From: an uncultured Actinomycetes bacterium
Lineage (GTDB): Bacteria > Actinomycetota > Acidimicrobiia > Acidimicrobiales > Microtrichaceae
Direction of reading: 5' to 3'
Assembly (NCBI GenBank): GCA_903930035.1
Contig: CAIYXG010000173.1
Location: 1 to 7,173 of the forward strand
Length of the DNA stretch: 7,173 nucleotides
Shown here: positions 1-5,841 of the stretch, one piece after another
How positions within the stretch are numbered: the first letter of the stretch is position 1
Layout: every line of letters begins with the position of its first letter
The notes under the pieces: model-generated
Seen by the model: the letters and a program-made list of their open reading frames with translations, nothing else
Database searches by the model: none
What the model was told of the DNA's origin: nothing
Position numbers and translations under genes: made by a program

Positions 1-695
1 CCGCAGATGAAACCTCCGGTCGGGAAGTCAGGCCCTTTGATGAACTTCGTCAGTTCTGGAATGGTGATCGAGGGGTTGTCGATCTGGGCACAAACACCGT
101 CAATCACCTCACCGAGGTTGTGCGGCGCCATGTTGGTGGCCATGCCGACGGCGATGCCCGACGTGCCGTTGACCAGCAGGTTGGGCAGCCGGCCGGGCAG
201 GTAGACGGGCTCGCCCCGCTCGCCGTCGAAGGTGGGGCGGAACTCGACGGTGTCCTCGTCGATCTCGCCGAGCATCTCCAGCGCGGCGTCGGTCAGGCGG
301 CACTCGGTGTAGCGGTACGCGGCCGGCGGGTCGTCGAGGCTCCCGAAGTTGCCGTGCGGGTCGACCATCGTGATGTTGCGGCTGAAGTCCTGGCCCATGC
401 GCACGAGGGCGTCGTAGATCGCGCCGTCGCCGTGCGGGTGGTACTTGCCCATGGTCTCGCCCACGACGCCGGCGCACTTGCGGTGGGGCCGGTCGGGCCG
501 GAGGCCCATGTTGGCCATGGCGTGCAGGATGCGGCGCTGCACGGGCTTGAGCCCGTCCCGCACGTCGGGGATGGCCCGGGCGGTGATGACCGAGAGGGAG
601 TAGGCGAGGAACGAGTCGCTGAGCTCCTCGGTCACCGGGGTGTCGATGATCTCCCGGGCGAACGGCTCGTCGAACAGCTGCGGTTGGCGTGGCAT
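1..695 (-). CDS. gyrA: DNA gyrase / topoisomerase IV subunit A, 5' portion (cut by left window edge)
   Basis: N-terminal 231 codons of a type IIA topoisomerase A subunit, which breaks and rejoins DNA and works with a GyrB/ParE ATPase subunit. Visible landmarks: VRDGLKPVQRR (residues 45-55), the helix-turn-helix core KYHPHGDGAIYD (84-95), NFGS (116-119), and the active-site pair Arg128-Tyr129 in AAYRYTECR; Tyr129 should form the covalent DNA link. Further on are GIAVGMATN (180-188) and PHNLGEVI. The full protein should be about 800 residues, so the rest lies beyond base 1. An ATG at 704 is also in frame, but 695 leaves nine bases after GGGAGA, whereas 704 abuts it. No gyrB lies upstream; an amidase diverges instead. 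YTECR and PHNLGEVI recall the second, ParC-like actinobacterial paralogue, so GyrA versus ParC is open. Codon use changes sharply from residue 195 onward (see findings). Family assignment is firm; the symbol is less so. Confidence 0.93.
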   Translation of the reverse strand, partial: MPRQPQLFDEPFAREIIDTPVTEELSDSFLAYSLSVITARAIPDVRDGLKPVQRRILHAMANMGLRPDRPHRKCAGVVGETMGKYHPHGDGAIYDALVRMGQDFSRNITMVDPHGNFGSLDDPPAAYRYTECRLTDAALEMLGEIDEDTVEFRPTFDGERGEPVYLPGRLPNLLVNGTSGIAVGMATNMAPHNLGEVIDGVCAQIDNPSITIPELTKFIKGPDFPTGGFIC

Positions 696-787
696 GGGCG
701 GCATTCTCCCAACCTGCACCGACACGCGGGGTGACCCCCGGGGCCTGCGCTTGGACCGCCCCGTGCCGCCGGGAGAGGATGACCCCC
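696..787. promoter_or_regulatory. Divergent intergenic region between topoisomerase A subunit and amidase
   Basis: This 92-base gap must hold the start signals of both divergent genes. On the plus strand TTGGAC (751-756) is followed after 18 bases by GAGGAT (775-780), seven bases before the amidase ATG: a plausible -35/-10 pair for a leaderless or near-leaderless transcript. On the minus strand GAGAAT (708-703) also lies seven bases before the chosen ATG at 695, but I see no convincing -35. Each hexamer overlaps a purine run (GGGAGAGG and GGGAGA) that could instead be a Shine-Dalgarno sequence with nine-base spacing. An 11-base palindrome GGGGTGACCCC (728-738) lies in the middle and could be an operator, though it is short for GC-rich DNA. 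Promoter calls are by eye. Confidence 0.4.
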
Positions 788-2299
788 ATGACTGATGCAC
801 CGTGGCAGGGCGACGCCTGCTCGCTCGTCGAGGCCTTCCGGTCGGGGGAGCGCTCCCCCCGGGAGGAGGTCGAGGCGACCCTCGTGGCCATCGAGGAGTC
901 CGACCTCAACGCCTTCTCGTTCATCGACCCGGACCGGGCGCTCGCCGCGGCCGACACGGCCGACGTGAACCTGCCGTTCGGTGGCGTCCCGGTGGGCATC
1001 AAGGAGCTCGACGCCGTCGCGGGCTGGCCCCACACGCACGCCTCGCTGCTCTTCAAGGACCACGTGGCCACCACCACGCAGGACAGCGTGGCCCGGCTGC
1101 TCGAGCGGGGCGGCGCGGTGCCCGTGGGCATGACGACGGCCTCGGAGTTCGGCGGGCTCAACGTCTCGGTGACCAAGCTGAACGGCGTCACGCACAACCC
1201 CTGGCGCCACGGCCGCACGACCGGCGGGTCCTCGGCGGGCTCCGCCGCCGCGGTCTCGGGCGGCCTGGTGACCCTGTGCACCGCGGGCGACGGCGGCGGC
1301 TCCATCCGGATCCCTGCGGGCTACACGGGCCTGGTGGGGCTCAAGGGCACCTACGGTCGCATCTCGCGGGGCCCCAACGCCCCGCACCGCCCCGGCACCG
1401 AGGTGTGCGGCGCACTTACCCGCTCCGTCCGTGACATCGCCCGGCACTACGACGTCGCCGCCGGCACTGCGCTGACCGACCCGACCTCGCTGCCGTCCCA
1501 CGGCCGGTGGGAGGCCGAGCTGGGCACGCACGAGCTGGCCGGCAGGAAGATGGGCCTCTGCCTGGACCTGGGTGGGGTGACGCTCGAGCCGGGGGTGGCC
1601 GAGACCCTGCGGGCCTCCGCCGAGCAGCTGGCCCAGGTGACGGGCATGGAGCTCGTCGAGATCGAGGTCCCGCTGCCCAACCTGGCGGCGCAGTGGGTCA
1701 TGGGCAACCTGTCGGCGCTCATCGCCGAGCTGGGCGACATGTGGCCGAAGCGGGCGGGCGAGCTCACCGACCAGGTGCGGCTGGGCCTGCTGCTCGCCGA
1801 CTCCATGTACAACCTGCGGGTCGCCGGCGTGGCCGAGGAGCTGCGCGTGCAGGCCTACCAGGCCATGGCGGAGGCGTTCGGCAAGGTCGACCTGGTCGTG
1901 GCGGCCACCAACCCCGGCCCGGCGTTCAAGGCCTCGTCGACGGTGAGCGCGCCCGACGCCGACAAGATCGAGCGGCTGCTCGAGGCGCCGGGCGTGCACC
2001 ACGTCGTCCGGGGCCTCATGGGCTCGATGCGGCTGGCGAAGGGGATCGCCCCGTCCCTGCCCAACCGGACGCTGGACGTGGCGACGGCCAAGATCCCCGA
2101 CATCGTCACGATGGGCGCGCTGACGATCATCTCCAACCTGTACGGCAACCCGGCGGTGTCGATCCCCGGCGGCCTGGTCGACGGCCTGCCGGTCGGCCTG
2201 CAGGTGCTGGCGCCGCACCACCAGGACGGCCTGCTGCTCGACGTGGCGCTGCGCGCCGAGTCGGAGATCGGCTGGACCTACCCGTTCCTGCCCGCCTGA
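788..2299 (+). CDS. Amidase-signature family hydrolase
   Basis: A 503-residue cytoplasmic amidase of the amidase-signature family (GatA, FAAH, bacterial amide hydrolases), which cleaves C-N amide bonds. The Ser-cisSer-Lys triad is complete: Lys72 in VGIKELDAVAGW, cis-Ser148 in TTGGSSAGSAAAVSGG, and nucleophile Ser172 in GGGSIRIPAG, followed by GLVGLKGTYGRIS. The 24-residue spacing of the two serines equals that of FAAH Ser217/Ser241. Length is typical. No signal peptide or membrane segment is evident. The start at 788 is preferred to an in-frame ATG at 779 because the latter touches the GGGAGAGG purine run. There is no gatB or gatC beside it and no aminoacyl-tRNA amidotransferase context, so it is more likely a catabolic amidase than GatA. 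The residues before the nucleophile read AGDGGGS, not the common TDTGGS. The gene ends in a palindrome shared with the convergent oxidoreductase gene. Substrate unknown. Confidence 0.92.
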   Translation: MTDAPWQGDACSLVEAFRSGERSPREEVEATLVAIEESDLNAFSFIDPDRALAAADTADVNLPFGGVPVGIKELDAVAGWPHTHASLLFKDHVATTTQDSVARLLERGGAVPVGMTTASEFGGLNVSVTKLNGVTHNPWRHGRTTGGSSAGSAAAVSGGLVTLCTAGDGGGSIRIPAGYTGLVGLKGTYGRISRGPNAPHRPGTEVCGALTRSVRDIARHYDVAAGTALTDPTSLPSHGRWEAELGTHELAGRKMGLCLDLGGVTLEPGVAETLRASAEQLAQVTGMELVEIEVPLPNLAAQWVMGNLSALIAELGDMWPKRAGELTDQVRLGLLLADSMYNLRVAGVAEELRVQAYQAMAEAFGKVDLVVAATNPGPAFKASSTVSAPDADKIERLLEAPGVHHVVRGLMGSMRLAKGIAPSLPNRTLDVATAKIPDIVTMGALTIISNLYGNPAVSIPGGLVDGLPVGLQVLAPHHQDGLLLDVALRAESEIGWTYPFLPA

Positions 2300-2316
2300 G
2301 GCTCAGGCGGGCAGGA
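2286..2316. terminator. Perfect 31-base palindrome over two convergent stop codons; probable bidirectional terminator
   Basis: The 15-base arm TCCTGCCCGCCTGAG (2286-2300) is exactly reverse-complementary to 2302-2316 around a single central G at 2301. It contains the last codons and the TGA of both the amidase (plus) and the LLM oxidoreductase (minus), so both proteins end in Leu-Pro-Ala. In RNA either strand would form a very GC-rich hairpin after loop opening. There is no T tract on either side, so it is not a classical intrinsic terminator; U-less hairpins have been proposed as terminators in actinobacteria. That part is inference; the palindrome itself is certain. Confidence 0.65.
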
Positions 2317-3331
2317 TGAGCTCGGCGGCCTGACGCAGCTGGTCGACCGACCCGGCGTGCACCATGATCTCGGTGACCGCCGACTCCTTCCACGCCGCGA
2401 GCCGGTCGGCGATGCGGGCGGGGGTGCCGACGAGCGAGATCTCGTCGGCGAACTCCACCGGGACCTTCATGACGGCCTCGTCGCGCTTGCCGTCGAAGAA
2501 CAGGTCCTGGATCTCGACCGCGGCGTCGCCCAGGCCCATCCGGGCGGCCAGCTTGGTGTGGTAGTTCTGGCCCTTGGCGCCCATGCCCCCGATGTAGAAG
2601 GCGAGCATCGCCCGGGTCCCGGCGAGCGCGTTCTCGATGGTCTCGGGCTGGTCGTCCTCGGTCACGTTGAACATCGAGATGGCCGCGACCTGGAAGTCGT
2701 CCTTGGCGCCGGCGAGCTGGTCGGCGTAGACGTCCTGGCGGTAGGGGGAGTAGTAGAGCGGGAACCAGCCGTCGGCGATCTCGGCGGTCTGGGCCACGTT
2801 CTTGGGACCCTCGGCCCCCAGGTAGATGGGGATCTCCCGGCGCAGCGGGTGGACGATCGACTTGAGCGGCTTGCCCAGCCCGACCGAGCCCTCGCCCGAG
2901 TAGGGGTGCTGGTAGAACTCGCCCTGGAAGTTGAGCGGCTCCTCGCGGGCCATGACCTTGCGGATGATCTCGACGTACTCCCGGGTGCGGGCGAGCGGCT
3001 TGTTGGACGGCCGGCCGTACCAGCCCTCCACCACCTGCGGGCCCGACACGCCCAGGCCCAGCCGGAGCCGCCCGTTGGAGAGGTAGTCGAGCGTGATGGC
3101 GCTCATGGCGGTGGCCGTCGGCGTGCGGGCCGCCAGCTGCACCACGGCGGTGCCGAGCGCGATCTTCTCCGTGCGGGCCGCCAGGTACGCGAGCGGCGTC
3201 AGGGCGTCGGAGCCCCAGGCCTCGGCGGTCCACACCGAGGTGAACCCCATCTTCTCCGCCTCGACGGCCTTGTCGGCCCAGTCGGGAGCGGGCATCGCGC
3301 CCCAGTAGCCGAGCATCAGTCCGAGCTGCAT
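2303..3331 (-). CDS. LLM-class (luciferase-like) F420-dependent oxidoreductase, Rv3520c-like
   Basis: A 342-residue protein with the bacterial luciferase-like TIM-barrel pattern: start MQLGLMLGYWG, then FTSVWTAEAWGSDALTPLA, KIALGTAVVQLAARTPTA, LDYLSNGRLRLGLGVSGPQV with EGWYG, IPIYLGAEGPKNV and IADGWFPLYYSP. The LGLGVSGPQV/EGWYG and LGAEGPKN blocks closely recall M. tuberculosis Rv3520c, annotated as a possible F420-dependent oxidoreductase of the cholesterol-gene region; this is recall, not a search. Such enzymes usually transfer hydride with F420, although some relatives use FMN, so the cofactor is inferred. The start is well supported by AGAAGGA (3344-3338) six bases before the ATG. It lies 53 bases downstream of the crotonase gene on the same strand, so an operon is likely. 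Its end forms half of the palindrome shared with the amidase. Substrate unknown; steroid or acyl-CoA catabolism is suggested by its neighbour. Confidence 0.88.
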   Translation of the reverse strand: MQLGLMLGYWGAMPAPDWADKAVEAEKMGFTSVWTAEAWGSDALTPLAYLAARTEKIALGTAVVQLAARTPTATAMSAITLDYLSNGRLRLGLGVSGPQVVEGWYGRPSNKPLARTREYVEIIRKVMAREEPLNFQGEFYQHPYSGEGSVGLGKPLKSIVHPLRREIPIYLGAEGPKNVAQTAEIADGWFPLYYSPYRQDVYADQLAGAKDDFQVAAISMFNVTEDDQPETIENALAGTRAMLAFYIGGMGAKGQNYHTKLAARMGLGDAAVEIQDLFFDGKRDEAVMKVPVEFADEISLVGTPARIADRLAAWKESAVTEIMVHAGSVDQLRQAAELILPA

Positions 3332-3384
3332 GTGCGTTCCTTCTCTCTTGCGGTCGTGCGCGGCGCGTCAGGCGTCGGCGACGG

Positions 3385-4191
3385 TCACTTGCCCTGGAAG
3401 TTCGGGGTCCGCTTCTCCTTGAAGGCGCGCGGGCCCTCCTTGGCGTCCTCGGACCCGAAGACGTCCCAGCCGTAGGTGAACTCGTGCGTGAGCGCCTCGT
3501 TCTCCTCCATGCCGTTGGTCTCGCGCAGGGTCTTGAGCAGTGCCTTCACGGCCAGCGGGCCGTTCTCGCAGATGCGGTTGCCGATCTCGATCGCCTTGGC
3601 GAGCGCCTCGCCGTCCGGGACGACGTGGCCGACCAGGCCCAGCTCGAGCGCCCGCTGCGCCGAGATGTGGTCGCCGGTCAGGAGCAGCTCGCAGGCGATC
3701 GTGTAGGGGATCTGGCGCGGGATACGGACCGCCGACCCGCCCATCGGGTAGAGCGACCAGCGCACCTCGGAGATCCCGAACTTGGCCGACTCGCCGGCCA
3801 CACGGATCTCGGTCGCGCCCAGCAGCTCGGTGCCACCCGCGATGGCCGTGCCCTCGGCGGCCAGGATGATCGGGACGTTTGGGCGCCAGGTGCGCAGCAG
3901 CGCCTTCCAGGGCAGGTCGGGGTCGGCGCCGAGCCGGCCCATCACGTCGAGCTCGTCGGCCTCGGCGTTGCCCTGGTGGCCGCCGGCCATCTCCTTCAGG
4001 TCGGCGCCGGAGCAGAAGTTGCCGCCCGCCCCCGTGAGCACGATGCACCGGATGTCAGGGTCGGTGTCGGCCTCGACGCAGGCGTCGTAGAGGCGCACGA
4101 GCATCTCGCCGTTGATCGCGTTCTGCCGCTCGGGGCGGTTGAGCGTGATGATCAGCAGGTGGCCCTGTCGTTCGGTCAGCAGTGCGGGCAT
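3385..4191 (-). CDS. Enoyl-CoA hydratase / crotonase family protein, EchA19-like
   Basis: A 268-residue crotonase-fold enzyme, expected to add water across a 2-enoyl-CoA in beta-oxidation. Landmarks: NRPERQNAIN (18-27), GAGGNFCSGADLKEM (54-68, first oxyanion-hole region), GTAIAGGTELL (114-124, second), GESAKFGISEVRWSLYPMGG (133-152), and the C-terminal KEGPRAFKEKRTPNFQ. Glu122 and Glu142 fall 20 residues apart at the sites of the two catalytic glutamates of rat mitochondrial hydratase (144/164), so a true hydratase is likely. The middle and C-terminal blocks strongly recall M. tuberculosis EchA19 (Rv3516, cholesterol side-chain hydratase); orthology is untested. Start at 4191 is chosen because GGAGGA (4201-4196) precedes it and the crotonase fold begins at once; an in-frame GTG at 4230 would add 13 non-conserved residues. 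It is first in a probable operon with the LLM oxidoreductase. Confidence 0.93.
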   Translation of the reverse strand: MPALLTERQGHLLIITLNRPERQNAINGEMLVRLYDACVEADTDPDIRCIVLTGAGGNFCSGADLKEMAGGHQGNAEADELDVMGRLGADPDLPWKALLRTWRPNVPIILAAEGTAIAGGTELLGATEIRVAGESAKFGISEVRWSLYPMGGSAVRIPRQIPYTIACELLLTGDHISAQRALELGLVGHVVPDGEALAKAIEIGNRICENGPLAVKALLKTLRETNGMEENEALTHEFTYGWDVFGSEDAKEGPRAFKEKRTPNFQGK

Positions 4192-4277
4192 CTGGTCCTC
4201 CGTCGGGTCCCTCGTGTCGGTCCGGGGCACCCTACGCGGCCCGGCCCCGGCGTGCCGAGCCCCGGTACCCTCAGGGC
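4192..4277. promoter_or_regulatory. Divergent promoter region between crotonase and NIPSNAP-like genes
   Basis: An 86-base gap serving two divergent genes. On the minus strand TAGGGT (4234-4229) fits a TANNNT -10 element, with a weak -35 candidate TCGGCA (4258-4253) 18 bases upstream; this would give a leader of roughly 30 bases ending in GGAGGACCAG before the crotonase ATG. On the plus strand TACCCT (4266-4271) fits TANNNT and ends six bases before the ATG at 4278, which predicts a leaderless transcript; no good -35 is seen and there is only a weak purine run (AGGG). The crotonase leader also holds an imperfect direct repeat, GTCGGGTCC (4202-4210) and GTCGGTCC (4216-4223), a possible but unproven operator. 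All by eye. Confidence 0.4.
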
Positions 4278-5018
4278 ATGCACCGCGTCTACATCCACGA
4301 GCTCGTCGACGTCGTCGGGACCGCCCGCGCCAAGTACCAGCACCACATGACCGCCAACTGGTGCCCCGAGGCCGGCCCGCTCCGCCGGCAGTCGTGCTTC
4401 GGCGTGTTCTCGGTGGTCGGCTCGACCGGCCGGTGGCCCCAGGTCGTGAACCTGTGGGAGTACGCCGGCTGGGAGGACCTGGCCCACAACTTCGAGGTCG
4501 AGCTGGTGGGTGCCGACCACCGCGACCCGATGCTCGCCGAGTGGTGGGCGGCCGCGGCCGAGCTCCGCACCGGCGGCCTGGACCGCATCCTCGTCGCCCA
4601 CGCCGACTCGCCCTCGGCGGCCGACTGGGCGTCCCGTGGCGGCACCGGCGCCGTCGCCTACGTGCACGAGACCGTGACCTGCCGCCCCGGCACCGCCGAC
4701 CAGGTGTGCGAGGCGGTCGTGGGCCCGGCGACCGAGGACCACGCGCGCTTCGGCATGGAGCTGGTGGGTGCGTTCCGCACCGCCATGCGCGCCGACGACG
4801 AGGTCATCGGCATCTGGTCCCTGCCCGACTGGGACTCCTGGGCCCGCTTCGAAGCGGCGAGCGACGGCGGCGACGTCGAGTTCTTCCACCTCTACGAGCG
4901 GCTGGGCGAGACCGTCACCGGCCGCCAGCGGGTCCTGCTGGTCGACGCCGAGCTGTCCCCGCTGCGCACGGGCCGCCAGCCCACCGCCGAGGACCGCCGC
5001 CCCCTCGACCAGTTCTGA
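4278..5018 (+). CDS. Two-repeat NIPSNAP / dimeric alpha-beta-barrel-like protein of unknown function
   Basis: A 246-residue soluble protein with no signal peptide or membrane segment. It looks like two copies of a small ferredoxin-like barrel domain of the NIPSNAP type. Repeat 1 starts VYIHE (4-8), has GTA (14-16), and ends with NLWEYAGWEDLAHNFE (58-73). Repeat 2 starts AYVHE (127-131), has GTA (138-140), and ends with GIWSLPDWDSWARFE (168-182). The paired Trp residues (60/65 and 170/175) and the closing Phe-Glu line up. A charged, probably disordered tail (about 229-246) follows. NIPSNAP-like proteins are poorly understood; some related barrels bind heme or small aromatics, so no function is assigned. 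It diverges from the crotonase gene, which may mean shared control. The start is supported by the repeat beginning at residue 4 and by a TACCCT -10 candidate six bases upstream. It converges with the SDR gene, 16 bases between stops; only a weak 5-bp stem (5025-5029 with 5039-5043) is present there. Confidence 0.75.
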   Translation: MHRVYIHELVDVVGTARAKYQHHMTANWCPEAGPLRRQSCFGVFSVVGSTGRWPQVVNLWEYAGWEDLAHNFEVELVGADHRDPMLAEWWAAAAELRTGGLDRILVAHADSPSAADWASRGGTGAVAYVHETVTCRPGTADQVCEAVVGPATEDHARFGMELVGAFRTAMRADDEVIGIWSLPDWDSWARFEAASDGGDVEFFHLYERLGETVTGRQRVLLVDAELSPLRTGRQPTAEDRRPLDQF

Positions 5019-5034
5019 CGGGCCGCCGGGAGGT

Positions 5035-5841
5035 TCAGCCGGCCGGGGGCTCCAGGTCGGGCAGGCCCATCGCCAGGGTGGCCGACTCGATGCCGCCGTC
5101 GATCTCCAGGATCTTGCCGGTCAGGTACGACCCCGCGGGCGAGCACAGGTAGAGCACGCCGGCCGCAATGTCCTCGGGGGTGCCCAGCCGGCGTAGCGGC
5201 GTGTTGGCCTCCATCGTCTGGCGCAGCTGGTCGTCGGTCAGCACCATCTCGAGCGCCGAGGTGGCCACCGAGCCGACGGCGATCGCGTTCACCCGGATGT
5301 GCGGGTTGAGGTCGGCCGCCATGATCCGCGTCAGGTGGGTGAGGGCCCCCTTGGCGGTCCCGTAGGCGGAGAACCCGCGGTCGGGCAGCCGGCCGGCGGC
5401 CGACGAGATGTTGACCACGGCGCCCCCGCCGCGGGCCAGCATCGCCGGCACGGCCTGCTTGGTCAGCTCGAACGCCGTCGTGACGTTGAAGGAGAACGCC
5501 TTCTCGAAGCTCTTCACGCTGGTCTCGAGCAGCGGCTTGGGGAACGAGCCGCCGGCGTTGTTGACCAGCAGGTCCAGGCCGCCGAGCCGCTCGGTGGCCA
5601 CGGCCACCAGCTCGCCGAGCCGGTCGATCTCGAACACGTCGAACGCCACCGGCACGGCGCGCACGCCGAAGGCCTCGGCCTCGGCAGCGGTCTGCTCCAC
5701 CTGCTCGAGGGTCCGTGACGCGACCACCACGTCGGCGCCGGCCTCGGCGAGCGCGAGCGCCGACGCCTTGCCGATGCCCCGGCCGGCGCCGGTCACCAGC
5801 GCAACCTTCCCGTCGACCCGGAAGCTGTCGAGGATGCCCAT
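5035..5841 (-). CDS. Short-chain dehydrogenase/reductase (classical SDR)
   Basis: A 268-residue classical SDR, a cytoplasmic NAD(P)-dependent oxidoreductase of alcohols or carbonyls. Rossmann motif TGAGRGIG (17-24), NNAG (94-97), and the full catalytic tetrad Asn119-Ser137-Tyr150-Lys154 (NISS, then YGTAK). Arg43 after the second strand (VVVASRT) favours NADP(H) over NAD(H), an inference. The typical late motifs TPLRRLGTPEDIA and YLTGKILEIDGG are present, so the protein is complete. Its ATG overlaps the TGA of the upstream alkyl-sulfatase-like gene by one base (TGATG), and GGAG lies about eight bases upstream inside that gene, so translation is probably coupled. This suggests its substrate may be the alcohol released by the hydrolase. 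Motifs alone cannot separate a beta-ketoacyl reductase, a steroid dehydrogenase and other SDRs. Confidence 0.93.
   Translation of the reverse strand: MGILDSFRVDGKVALVTGAGRGIGKASALALAEAGADVVVASRTLEQVEQTAAEAEAFGVRAVPVAFDVFEIDRLGELVAVATERLGGLDLLVNNAGGSFPKPLLETSVKSFEKAFSFNVTTAFELTKQAVPAMLARGGGAVVNISSAAGRLPDRGFSAYGTAKGALTHLTRIMAADLNPHIRVNAIAVGSVATSALEMVLTDDQLRQTMEANTPLRRLGTPEDIAAGVLYLCSPAGSYLTGKILEIDGGIESATLAMGLPDLEPPAG

Noticed and set aside
632..2221. Long open frame on the minus strand, antisense to the amidase gene
   Set aside because: It is rich in Arg, Gly, Ala, His and Val without any recognisable motif and mirrors the GC-biased third positions of the amidase, which has a complete catalytic triad. 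It is a shadow frame.
788..2299. Amidase as GatA of the tRNA amidotransferase
   Set aside because: No gatC or gatB neighbour, and the pre-nucleophile sequence AGDGGGS differs from the GatA TDTGGS pattern; a stand-alone amidase is simpler.
3332..3384. Possible operator: 11-base palindrome CGTCGGCGACG at 3373-3383 between crotonase and LLM genes
   Set aside because: Short and made of common GC-rich words; it lies inside a probable operon, with no promoter features next to it.
3484..4350. Plus-strand open frame covering the crotonase gene and its upstream gap
   Set aside because: No domain motif, and it overlaps two better-supported genes; the minus-strand crotonase has both catalytic glutamates and a Shine-Dalgarno.
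5019..5046. Possible terminator between the convergent NIPSNAP-like and SDR genes
   Set aside because: Only a 5-base stem (GCCGG/CCGGC) with a 9-base loop and no T tract; expected by chance in DNA this GC-rich.
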